From NCBI GenBank assembly GCA_905221605.1, contig CAJNDS010000168.1:83501-147500 (forward strand): 64,000 bases of DNA, in the 5' to 3' direction. Shown here piece by piece: positions 12,001 to 22,700 of the stretch (position 1 is its first letter; every line of letters begins with the position of its first letter). A model generated the notes under the pieces. The model made no database searches. It saw only the letters and a list, made by a program, of their open reading frames with translations, and was not told the origin of the DNA. Made by a program: the position numbers and the translations under genes. This DNA comes from Symbiodinium natans (lineage: Eukaryota; Sar; Dinophyceae; Suessiales; Symbiodiniaceae).

Positions 12001-14475
12001 TCTTGCCTCCGGGCACGGACGCTAACTCCAGGAGGCGGGAAAGAGACGTCGTAAAATTCGGATGCCGGGGGAGGCAGGACAGGAGCAGCCAAGTCGCTCT
12101 CCACACTGCCGAACACGGATCAAACGAGGCACGTGCTTGCGCACAGAGCCCGAAGCAGGTCCATGATGACATAAGGCAGAGTGGAGACGGGTCTTTGGGA
12201 GCTTGGCATCATGTTGTCTAGACTTGACCTGGAGCCTTGCCAATTGGACACTCCACTGCTGCGGTAGATGCTGCGACGTATACTTGGCCAGCGGCGGTGC
12301 CGAAAACATGCAGCACCAAAGGTGCCTGCGTGGACACATCAAGTCAATGACGGCGGCTGCGAGATGAACGCGGTGTAGTAGGCAGCGGCTCCGATCGACA
12401 GCAACTAAACGCATCATCGACCCACCCCTTTCCGAGTTTGCAGGAGCAACGACGACGATCTTGAGGAAGACAGGGGCGGACGCTGCGAAACCGTCATGCA
12501 CCTTCACGCCCCACGCACAGAAACAGCTAGTCTCTGGCGCGTGTCGCACACCATTGCGGATGGCGTGATGGCTTGCGGGCAGGCCAGCCGCACGTCAAGT
12601 CAAAGGCAAAGGCAAATCACGGGAGACAGCAATGCCGAGCCGCGTCCTATCTCAGGGGTTGTTGGCATCGCTGCCGTCGGAAGTTGCTGCAAGTCTCGGC
12701 TCTGTAACGTGGAAGCACGAGCAAGGGCTGGATGCCACAGCCCAGTCAGCACTCTCGCGATGCCGGTTGCATAAGGTAGGGAGCAGCTGCGCAGCGGAAT
12801 GTCGCCAGCAGGTAGCTGCGGGAACCGTGAAAAAAGAGGCCAATGGGTCAGTTGCATAGGCCGGCCAGCAGCAAAATAAGCATGATACAGCTCAGGGACA
12901 GGGGCTGTGTGGAGGGGCGAGGCACAGGGTCTCTGGTCTTTGTGATCTTGTGAAGCCTCCAGCCGTTGAGGGCTTTAAGTATCATGGGGTCCTCAACCCT
13001 ATGCCCGGAACCCCTAGGGTGTAGCTACACAGCTTGCTCAAGCACCTTGTGCTTACGCACCGGTGTTTAGAGCCTTTCTTATGGACTGCGCTGAAGATTC
13101 AGGCTGAGGGCCTACAAAGCTTCTACGCTGCTATAGGGGTTTAGGGCTGAGGGCTCTCGACACTACGGAACACGGATCAAGCGAGCCGCGCGCAAGCACA
13201 CTCAGCCCGAAGCAGGTCCGTGATGACGTAAGGCAGCGCCTCAAGTCAGTGCACAGGCTTCAACGAGCTACGGCACACGTGGGAAGAAAGCTGCAAGAAC
13301 AGCGCACCAGCAGAGCTCACAAAGGCTGGGACGCGGAGACGGGTCTTTGGGAGCCTGGCATCACCTCTGAACGCCCAGGAAGCTTCTAGATCCTCGACCT
13401 GACCTGGACCTTCGCCAACTGAGAGCAGCAGTGCCGCAGTAACTGTTGAAGCCTCTGCTTGGCCAGCGGCAGTGCTGAGGACACACAGCACCAAAGGTGC
13501 CTGCGTGGACTCATCAACTCAATGACGGAGGCTGCGACGTGAACACAGAATGGGTAGTGCGAGTTCTGGCCAAGGGAAGACAACGAAGAACTCTAAACTG
13601 AAATTCCCGAAGCGCGTCAGCTCTGCGGCACGTTCGATCCAGCACCAACGATCTTGCGGAAGACTCGGACGGACTCTGCAAAACCAGGTATGCGCCTTCA
13701 CACACTCCACTTGCAGAAGCCGCCAGCCTCTGGCGCGTGTCGCGCGAGTTCCGGATGAGGCGATGCCTTGCGGGCAGGCCAGCCGCACATCAAGTCAAAG
13801 GCAAAGGCAAATCACGGGAGACAGCAATGCCGAGCCGCGCCCTATCTCAGGGGTTGCTCGCATCGCTGCCGTCGGAAGTTGCGACAAGTCTCGGGCTCTG
13901 TAACGTGGAAGCACGAGCCAGGGCTGGATGCCACAGCCCAGTCAGCACTCTCGCGATGCCGGTTGCATAAGGTAGGGAGCAGTTGCGCAGCGGAATGTCG
14001 CCAGCCGGTAGCTGCGGGAACCGTGAACAAAGAGGCCAATGGGTCAGTTATGGTCAGTTGCATAGGCCGGCCAGCATCAAAGAAGCATGATACAGCTCAG
14101 GGACAGGGGCTGTGTGGAAGGGCGAGGCACAAGGTCTTTGGCCTTTGTGATCTTGTGAAGTCCCGATTTCATCCTCAAAAATAGTCTGCCGCTCCCGCTC
14201 AAGCATCGCCTGGGAGAGACGTCGTCAACATCGGATGCCAGAAGAGGCAGGACAGGAGCAGCCAAGTCGCTCTCCGCACTGCCGAACGCGAATCAAGCGA
14301 GCCACTCGCTTGCACACTCAGCCCGCAGGAGGTCCGTGGAGACGTGAGGGAGACGTAAGGCAGCGCCTCACGTCAGCCCAAGCGGCTTCAACGGTCCACA
14401 ACACATGCTAAGAAGCAAGCTGCAAGAACAGCCCGCCGCTGTCAGTCAGAAAGCCTGGGACGATGGAGACGGGCC
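6020..14475. repeat. GC-rich higher-order satellite array, ~3.2-kb trimer of ~1.0-1.2-kb monomers
   Basis: The landmark AAGCATG...CAGCTCAGG / CAAGCTCAGG recurs at about 6,483, 7,703, 8,715, 9,709, 10,901, 11,889, 12,880 and 14,086. The spacings are roughly 1,220, 1,012, 994, 1,192, 988, 991 and 1,206. The long-short-short pattern repeats, so the higher-order unit is ~3.2 kb, present about 2.7 times. Copies are nearly identical, with small deletions (for example near 10,871 and 10,967 relative to 8,665 and 8,785). The right end decays between 14,160 and 14,475, and a diverged scrap continues to ~14,700. Open frames inside, such as the four 175-codon minus-strand frames, recur because the DNA recurs. 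No tRNA, 5S or spliced-leader sequence was seen. Confidence 0.9.
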
Positions 14476-15045
14476 GTCTGCGCCTGGTATCTGAACGGCC
14501 GGCATTTCCTAGGGCAGCTACATGGTCCCTTCATGTCCCTTAGTTCGGGGAACCCACCGGGAACCCTCACCCCTCTCATACCCTAGAAAAAAACCCAAAG
14601 GCCCAGATTTAAGACCCGTGCTCGGCCGTGGTCGCGAGGAACGGCCCCAAGAACAGCGGTGTCTTGGGGGACACAGCAAGTCAATCATGGCTCCCGCGAG
14701 GTGAAGACGAAAGGGGAAGAGAGGGTCCCAGACCATGGCAGCCCGAGAAGCTCTCCTAGGGGAGAGGATTCGGGGGACCCCCTGAGGATATAGACCCTTA
14801 TGAATAAGGCCTCTGTTTAAGAGAAGAGGGTTCAGAAGGGCTCCCCTTTGAGGGTCTCCCTTCTCCTACCTAGGATATCCCGAATACATCATCCCTCCAC
14901 CATTCGAGCCATAAGTTGTCACGCTGCAACGATCGTCAACGTGGGAGACGCTTTCCGGCCGCGAGTGGCCTAGCGAAGGTGACAGCAGGGGGCGGGTGAC
15001 GGGGAGCTGTCGGGCCATCAGCAAAGCTGAGGAGTCGATAGGGCT
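14476..15045. other. Satellite right flank, no gene recognised
   Basis: 14,620-14,705 resembles the satellite segment around GGTGCCTGCGTGGACACA in diverged form. 14,750-14,880 contains short inverted-repeat sequence around TCTCCTAGGGGAGA. The remainder is unrecognised. Confidence 0.45.
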
Positions 15046-15145
15046 TGGTGTTTAGGGTTTAGGGTTTAGGGTTTAGGGCTTAGGGCTTAGGGTTTAGGGT
15101 TTAGGGTTTAGGGCTTAGGGTTTAGGGCTTAGGGCTTATAGGGCT
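15046..15145. repeat. Telomere-motif tract TTTAGGG/GCTTAGG
   Basis: TTTAGGG units interleaved with the variant GCTTAGG. Confidence 0.9.
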
Positions 15146-16262
15146 CAGGGCTTCCTGGCTGCTGCAAGCCGATGTGTCCGCAGCATGTACGATTGCCGCT
15201 GATTGCCCCCAGACCCTGCCCGCAAAATTCAGAGGCTGGGGCCTGTCCACATGCCGTAGATCTAGCAAGCCCCGGGCCAGTAACCTCAATAACCCTGCTT
15301 CAACGGCAGCGAACACGGAAGACACCAGGAGGAGGCGGCAATGTCGTGCTCACATGGTCTGATGCAGCCGCAGACCCGGCAGGGCCTTTCAACTCAAAAG
15401 CAAGTCAGAACGACTACGCCCAGGCAGAGAACGCGCTCTCCTCTGCAAGCAACAGCCCGAGCTTCTGAAGGGCGCATCCCGCTGTTAGCAGGGCGCCAGC
15501 GACCCCGAGCCCAGCTTCGAAGCTAGCCTGGGGAGACTCGCATCATCACTGGTCCAGCTGCCTTTGTCTTGCCACAAGGGCGCGGGTCAAATCTGCCTCT
15601 GGGCGTGGCGCGCGCCATCATGCGGACTCAGCTGCGGAGACAGACGTTGCCGCAAGCCAGGGCAAGAGTCCTAGCGCCTTCGACTCAGGGCGGCTCCATG
15701 AAGTGGGGCGTGGTGACACCCGGAGCTCAAGGGCCCTGTCATGGGGCTAGCTTCGAGGGTAAGGCGCCGTCACACCTGTTTTGCCCATAGGGTTCGGCAC
15801 CCAGAGTTGAACTCGTGACACTCGTCCTGTGTAAGCACAGTGGCAGGGCTTATGGAGCACTGGAATCACCGTTTCTGCCGACAAGCCCATGGAACAGCTT
15901 CATACTGCCGGTGGAGAGAAGCCGGAAGGCATGCGCGACTCTTGCAACGTGCAAAAACACAGCAAGCACGTTGCCGGCTCTTGCCCTGATCTGGTGCCAT
16001 GTAGCAACAGGAAGAGAGTGCAGCTGGCGCAAGCAGCGTCAGCAACGATCAGGCGACAACGCGGCACCCGCGCTCAGGGATGCCGCACCATGGGCCAAGT
16101 TGAACAGCCCACGCCGCAACAAGTCGCGCTGACGCACGGTATCACATGGCGCTCGTCCGTATCAGAATCCTTGGCAGCAGATTGTTGCACAGAAACAAGA
16201 GAGTTAGCTAACTTTAACTCTAAAAAGTGACGTACCTCCCTCATCTGATGTGAACCGGGCCT
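15146..16262. other. Non-repetitive interval, no gene recognised
   Basis: Several 60-110-codon frames occur on the plus strand, but there is no recognisable domain, signal peptide or splice-consistent exon chain. Confidence 0.5.
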
Positions 16263-16269
16263 TACACTT

Positions 16270-17500
16270 ACCCCAAACCCTAAACCCTAAACCCCAAACC
16301 CTAAACCCTAAACCCTAAACCCTAACCTTCGATTGCAAGGAACTTCCGCTGCAGGATGCTCCCGGTCAAGTCGAGGCTGGCGCCGCTGAACGGCGATTGC
16401 ACGATCGGGCGCGGCGCCATGGGGCTTTGACTATGTGTCCTTAATAGGTTTAGGGTTTAGGGTTTAGGGTTTAGGGTTTAGGGTTTAGGGTTTAGGGCTT
16501 AGGGTTTAGGGCTTAGGGCTTAGGGTTTAGGGTTTAGGGCTTAGGGGTACCCCCGTATTATAATCCCTATTCAGGACTGTTAGAATAAGAGGTTTAGGGC
16601 TAGGTGTCCCCAAGCCCCTTAGCCTAGTGGGGGTTTACGAAAATAGGGGACCCCTAAGATGGACCCCCGAATAGTAGGATTCCCTGATAAGAAGGACCCC
16701 AACCAGGGATACACTGAACACTCTATAGCGGAAGCCAATGGCCAGGTCATAAGATAGATGCGAAGCTGCTGTGCAAAATTTCACGAGCCTTGGCGACTTC
16801 ACTGTCTTGTGTTGATGCGGTGTAGGGTTTGGGGTTTAGGGTTTAGGGTTTAGGGTCTAGGGTTTAGGGTTTAGGGTTTAGGGTTTAGGGTTTAGGGTTT
16901 AGGGTTTAGGGCTTAGGGGCAACGAGGTTCTCTGTACTTCCGGGTCACAGTGGGCTGTAACTTCCAGCAGACAGCACGACGCAAGGCTTTTGCCCCGCAG
17001 CATCCACCTGCTCGCATCAGTTGTTAAGTACCGTTATTTATTTGGCTAGTAAGTACAGTTATAGAGTACAGTTATGAGGACAGTTATAAAGTACAGATAT
17101 ATTTGGCTAGTAAGTACAGTTATAGAGTACAGTTAGATGTGGTTAGCAAGTACCATGAACCTCCAAGTACTGTGCAAGAAGCCTCCCCTCGCGGCTTCCA
17201 AGCCGCAAGGGGCTGCCCGCCTTTCGTGGCGTAAGGTGCGTAAGCTGCAATACTCGAAAACTGAACCCTAAACCCTAAACGCTAAACGCTAAACCCTAAA
17301 CCCTAAACCCTACCTGGACATGGAAGTCCGAAGTTTTGGCCGCTCAAAGTCTGCAGTCGGGCGCAGCTCCCCACTCATCCTGGGCAGCTGAAGGCTCAAG
17401 GTTTGGGGTTTATGGTTTAGGGTTTAGAGTTTAGGGTTTAGGGTTTAGGGTTTAGGGTTTAGGGTTTAGGGTTTAGGGTTTAGGGTTTAGGGTTTGGGGG
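16270..17500. repeat. Cluster of telomere-motif tracts in both orientations
   Basis: CCCTAAA at 16,272-16,326 and 17,263-17,311; TTTAGGG at 16,447-16,545, 16,826-16,916 and 17,400-17,492. 16,546-16,720 holds a GGGGTACCCC-type AT/G-rich segment related in style to sequence at 24,010-24,120 and 55,180-55,420. No gene was seen. Confidence 0.88.
17020..17170. mobile_element. MITE-like AAGTACAGTTATA element (partial)
   Basis: Repeats of AAGTACAGTTATA end at the right with AAGTACCATGAACCTCCAAG, the same terminus as the complete-looking copy at 61,680-61,820. The left terminus is degraded. There is no coding capacity. Confidence 0.6.
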
Positions 17501-17600
17501 ATATGGTTCCGGGTAAAGGGAATAAGCAGGGGTTGAAGAAGGCAATAGGGCTTCAGGGACTGCAGCGGTCGGCGTCAGGGCTTCAGCTGAACCCAACAGG

Positions 17601-17826
17601 GTTTCGGGTTTCGGGTTTCGGGTTTAGGGTTTAGGGTTTAGGGTTTAGGGTTTAGGGTTTAGGGTTTAGGGTTTAGGGTTTAGGGTTTAGGGTTTAGGGT
17701 TTAGGGTTTAGGGTTTAGGGTTTAGGGTTTAGGGTTTAGGGTTTAGGGGTTTAGGGTTTAGGGTTTAGGGTTTAGGGTTTAGGGTTTAGGGTTTAGGGTT
17801 TAGGGTTTAGGGTTTAGGGTTTAGGG
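17601..17826. repeat. Longest interior telomere-motif tract of the 16-19 kb cluster (TTTAGGG, ~30 units)
   Basis: Starts with three TTTCGGG variants, then runs almost perfectly as TTTAGGG to 17,826, with one 8-mer (TTTAGGGG) near 17,750. It abuts the MITE-like element at 17,828. Confidence 0.95.
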
Positions 17827-17827
17827 G

Positions 17828-17950
17828 TACTTATTAACCAATTATAACTGTACTTATAACCCACTATAAGTACAGTTATAAGTACAACCCACTATAAGTA
17901 CAGTTATAAGTACAGTTCTAATTGGTTCATAAGTACCATGAACCCCCAAG
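17828..17950. mobile_element. MITE-like AAGTACAGTTATA element inserted at the end of a telomere-motif tract
   Basis: About 123 bases with inverted-repeat arms: TTATTAACCAATTATAACTG at the left and its diverged complement at the right, ending in GTACCATGAACCCCCAAG. The interior is AAGTACAGTTAT repeats in both orientations. Same family as 17,020 and 61,680. The left end appears truncated at the telomeric junction. Confidence 0.7.
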
Positions 17951-18019
17951 AGGAGCTTAGGCGGTGGGGGCTTCAGCGGCTAGGGTATGCAGGGCTTCTG
18001 TAGGGCATCGGGTATAGGT

Positions 18020-19216
18020 TCCCTAAACCCCTAAACCCTAAACCCTAAACCCTGAACCCTAAACCCTAAACCCTAAACCCCTAAAACAGGGGTCTTTCAA
18101 GCGAAGAGTTTCTAAGCTTCCTTTTTTCGCGGCACCTCGCCGTCAGGGTCCTTCGAGCTCCCCCTTGCGCAGAGGACGGGGCGCCAAACAGCCGGCAGAC
18201 ATTCAAACGCTGCACCAATGTGTCGAACCCCCTTCGGGCCCAAGGCTCGGAGCTTCGTTCTGAGACACGTCTAGTTTAAGGAACTTGTAACGTTGAGGGA
18301 CTAGGGTTCAGCGCCTAGGGTTAGAGTTGAGGGTTTAGGGTGAAAAAATCTTGGGGTGCCTCTAGAGTACACAGGGTTTATATCGGGCATATAGAGTATA
18401 TGAAGATACGTAGGGCTTCGGCGGGTATATGGGGTCTAGTCTAATTACAGGGTCTTCGTTTTTTTCTTCTAAGATTTAGGAGCTCTGTCACCAAGCCCCT
18501 CTTCTCGCAGTTTCTTTGGGGACAATTGAACTTGGGTGGGCTGGGGGCCCTATGAATTTGATGGCTTTATAAGTATTGTACAGGGCAGTAAGGGTACTAA
18601 TCAAAAAACATGTTCAAACCCGGGCTTAGGGCTTAGGGTTTAGGGTTTAGGGTTTAGGCTTTAGGGTTTAGGCTTTAGGGTTTAGGCTTTAGGGTTTAGG
18701 GTTTAGGGTTTAGGGTTTAGGGCTGTTTAGGCGTTTGGTGTTGGGGGTGAGTGTTTGAGGTACCACCTAGTGACCTAGTCGTGCGTGACGCTGCCAGAAG
18801 TTGGGTACGCACAATGGCTGGCAGCGGCGGAGATGAACTTCCATACACTGTTCAGGAGAGCTGCTTTCCAGATGCCTTTTCAAACACTCAGCGCAAAGTC
18901 CCCGGGCCACCTGCTAGAACCTCTAGACCCTACCTAAACCCTAAACCCTAAACCCTGAACCCTAAACCCTAAACCCTAAACCCTAAGCCCTAAACCCTAA
19001 ACCCTAAACCCTAAACCCCCCAAACCCTCGAACGGCGGGCGATCTCACAAATGCTCGGGACAGCCCAGAAGCAAAGTGAGAGAGCGCCCGCCGCATCTGG
19101 AAGCTGCCGGTGCAATCGCCTTCTCCCTCGACTCCGAGGCTTATGGGGTTTATAGGGTTTAGGGTTTAGGGTTTAGGGTTTAGGGTTTAGGGTTTAGGGT
19201 TTAGGGTTTAGGGTTA
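18020..19216. repeat. Telomere-motif tracts between unique spacers
   Basis: CCCTAAA at 18,020-18,085 and 18,936-19,020; TTTAGGG at 18,629-18,722 and 19,146-19,216. Around 18,655-18,695 the units alternate TTTAGGG and CTTTAGG, a local two-unit periodicity. 18,090-18,550 and 18,723-18,935 are unrecognised. Confidence 0.88.
18555..18625. mobile_element. Intergenic relative of the intron insertion at 23,229-23,346
   Basis: The order ATGGCTTT, ATAAG.ATTGT.CAGGG, TAAGGG, AATCAAAAAA, TGTTCAAAC matches 23,272-23,337 over about 65 bases with small differences. The flanks differ, so the shared segment is a dispersed repeat. Confidence 0.65.
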
Positions 19217-19779
19217 ACCGCGCCCGGTAGAAGCAACTTGTAGAAGTGAATCCGTATACAAAGAGAACCCCAGGAAGGGAACCTGGCTTAGAACAATCTT
19301 CTCCAGGGCAATGCACCTGTGCGGTTGCCTACAGATCACCATGCAAGCTTAAAAATCATCGCCATACGCCGAATGAGCGCAGGGGTAGACGGAGCACATG
19401 CGCCGGCGACCAAACAAAAAAGACGGTACATCAGTCACCTCATCTTCCGTCCCTCCCCCACACCTCAAGTACTTCATGCGCATGCTCGTTGTCTCGGCTC
19501 CTGTCCGCGTTGCCGAGATGGCAGGCAAAAGTCTTTAGCGGTTCAGCAGCCGTGCTAGGCACAGGGGCCCATGAGTTTGCCACTGAAGACGATGTGACAA
19601 CGCACCAAGAAAAATCTGGCAAGCAGCCAGACGGGGGCGCGTCCTTCAACATCGGCAGTATGCCGACAAGATCGAGTAAAATTTGAAGCACATTCAGGGT
19701 GAGACACTTCGCAAAGACACGGTGAAAGCCGCATCAAATTGAGCCGTAGAGCTCCATGGACCTCAGCTCCCCAAAGAAT
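19217..19779. other. Region 3' of channel copy 2, no gene recognised
   Basis: Likely 3' untranslated or intergenic. Directly after the predicted stop, another frame (19,778-19,735) reads FFGELRSMELYGSI and then stops. If the last channel exon is spliced differently, this could be the true C-terminus. A 146-codon plus-strand frame at 19,246-19,686 has no recognisable features. Confidence 0.45.
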
Positions 19780-22700
19780 TCACGCGACGATGTGGTGCAC
19801 ATCACTGAGCTCCGTCTCGTCCATCTCGTTCAGGGCGTGGAGGAAGAGGCGCGCATGAATCATCAGCTCCGCCGAGAGCTCCGCATGCCCCGCCGAGATG
19901 GACAGCAGCTGCTCCGGGCTCAAGCACAGAAGGCTCGTGCACGTCCCCGCGACAGCGTAGCCCAGGTAGTGCCAGTTGGTCCATAAGCATGCCTCGCACA
20001 ACCAATGCCGCGGAACGACTCGCAAGACCGCGCTGTCCTTCGACACCTTCCGGTCGGGCACCACCCCACGCACCCCGGAGACCCCAGTCCCAAGATTCAG
20101 CCACGAAGACCCCCGAGGAAGCGTCCACGTCCGGGCGCTCAGGGGATTGCTCCGTTCGGCGTGCGTCACCATGCCTAGACCCAGGAGTAGCCTAGGAATA
20201 AAAAAGCGTGCCGTTTTTTGGTGCTAAGGGGGCTATAAGGGAAGCCCAACCCTAAAAAAGGACATCAGGACCTACTCCGGGTCCTAGTATCCCTAAGCGC
20301 TAAACCCTAAACCCTAAACCCAATAAGGTCTAGATACTGCCCCGCTTGTAGAGCACAAAGTTGAAGGCAACAAAGAGCATCCTCTGGCAGAAGAGCCCGG
20401 GCGAAAACAGCGCCTCGTTGGGGGCCACCGTCCAGTCTTCGAGACCTTCGGGGTTAGGGTTTAGGGGTTCGGGTGCTTTGGGCTTTGGGTTGTGGGCTTA
20501 GGTTTAGGGTTTAGGGTTAGGGTTTTGGGTTTAGGGTTTAGGATTTTGGGTTTGGGGTTTAGGGTTAGGGTTTCGGGTTTCGGGTTTCGGGTTTAGGGTT
20601 TAGGGTTTAGGGTTTAGGGGTGGGCTACGTTCCTTGTTACCACAGTGCCCCTTTGGGCTTCAGAGGGCGTACCGTTCTTTGGCGAATATTCTGCCCCACC
20701 TTTCATGCAAAGGTCTCGCTGGAAGCTGGGATACTTCACCATGAGCCCCGCCAGCATCTGATGGCGGCCGATGACGGCCCCAAACGACTCGGCAAAAAGC
20801 TGCCCATGGAGCAACTCGGGAAGAAGCAGAGCGATATCTCCTTGGCTGACCTCTGAGCCCCCTCTTAAAGGTTTAGCTTTTGGGCTCCTTATTGTGGTTT
20901 CTACAGAAACCCCAGAAAGTTTTAAAGTCCTAAGAGCCAGCCGGAAGAAAGCCAAGTCTCGCTTGCTGGGCAGGTAGACTCTCTTGACCGTCTGCTTCAG
21001 GTAGCCTTTCAACTGTCGCTCCAAGGCCCAGGACACCGGAAATGTTTCCAGGAAGTCCTGGGTAGCCCAGTCACCAGATTACAACAAAGGGCACACGTGT
21101 TTTGGGTCGGTTACTTTACAAGGGGACCCTAAACCCTAAACCCTAAACCCGAAACCCGAAACCCTAAACCCTAAACCCTAAACCCTGAACCCTAAACCCT
21201 AAACCCTATAAGCCCAAGAGTCAGAAAGCTGGCAGTCAGCCTCCCCCTGCTGCCTCTGCACGCGGCGGATGTCCGAGAGATCGTTGGTCACGATCGACGT
21301 GAACATTGAGACCTAGCTTGCTAAGGGAGGGGCTTACGGGTGTTTGGGGTCTGGGGTTACCCTAAACCCTAAACCCTAAACCCTAAACCCCTTGCAGTCA
21401 CGGATCCATCAGGAGGATCATGGCCGTTGCTGAGAGGGCCAGGCCTGGCAAGCGCTCTCTGCGAGATTCTCGTGACAGCTTTGGGTTTCGGGTTTAGGGT
21501 TTCGGGTTTAGGGTTTCGGGTTTAGGGTTTAGGGTTTAGGGTTTAGGGTTTAGGGTTTAGGGTTTAGGGTTTAGGGTTTAGGGTTTAGGGTGTAGGGTGT
21601 CGGAGGCTCACAATAGTACGTATAACTTATAACCCCCATTGCTAACTGCGCCTAGAAGCCCTAAGTCCTCTAAGTAGGTTACAAGTAGGCCTGCAGTTGG
21701 GGTTCTGAGCACCCATGAACCTCCGAGTAATAGGGACTGACGTGAAGGGTGCAGAATATTGGGGAAAGCTAAGAAGGGTATAGCTCCCTAATTCCCTGGT
21801 AAGAGCAGACCCGAAACCCTAAACCCGAAACCCTAAACCCTAAATCCTAAGCCCTAAACCCTAAACCCCAAACCCCAAACCCCAAACCCTAAACCCTAAA
21901 CCCTAAACCCTAAACCCTGCACCGACTCCGGAGCCAGGCATGCTCTGAACAAGCACCTGCCTCGATCCGTCTGCGAGGTGAGCAGGACGTTGTCCGTGGT
22001 CTTGGACGGAGGGATCCTGTACTCAAGGAGGGACCCTAGAAGCTTCGGGTTTAGGGTTTAGGGCTTAGGGCTTAGGGTTTAGGGTTCTGGGTGTTTGGGG
22101 GCGATTTGGGTACCTTATACCCCTGAAATCCTGGAAATGGCCCACTCCAGCGTAACGCGGTACTGCTCCAGGGTTGACAGGTCCATGAAGTCAGAAGGCC
22201 CCTCGGTGTGGACCCATCCATCCGAGGCTCGGCCGGACGCAAACCTTACTGTTGGTGAGTCGGGAAATGGGGGGAAATAAGGTACCATCTATATAACCCC
22301 TAAATGGGTATATAGGGCAAGAAACCAGGCGCAGGTCAGCCAGTGAAGGCCGATCAGGCACATGACGATCGTGGAGAAGACGTTCCATGCCGCACGCACC
22401 TTCAGCCTTCTGAGTTCGCCTGCCACACGCACGACAGCATGAGACACACATCGCGACGAATAGTGCGCCACAGATCTGCAACCAGACCGTAAGACCCTAA
22501 GACCGTAGGACCGTAAGACCGTACGACCGTGTGCTTCTTCAGCCTGCTTGGGACCCCCCCGAAACCCCAAACCCCCCAAACTCCAAAACCCCAAACCCCA
22601 AGAAACCCCCTAAACCCTAAACCCTAAACCCTAAACCCTAAACCCTAAACCAAAAACCCTAAACCCCCTCAAACAGGCCTCGGTTCCATCTGGCGAAGAT

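Noticed and set aside
7838-12549. Four intact 175-codon minus-strand frames (7,838-8,365; 8,851-9,378; 11,012-11,539; 12,022-12,549)
   Set aside because: They repeat because the satellite repeats. Differences between copies include many amino-acid changes, no domain is visible, and equally long frames exist on the other strand.
13620-13660. A possible tRNA B box (GTTCGATCC) in the satellite
   Set aside because: No matching A box, acceptor stem or cloverleaf could be drawn around it.
17601-17826. A chromosome end
   Set aside because: The long TTTAGGG tract is interior, flanked on both sides by other sequence, and many tracts in both orientations occur across the window.
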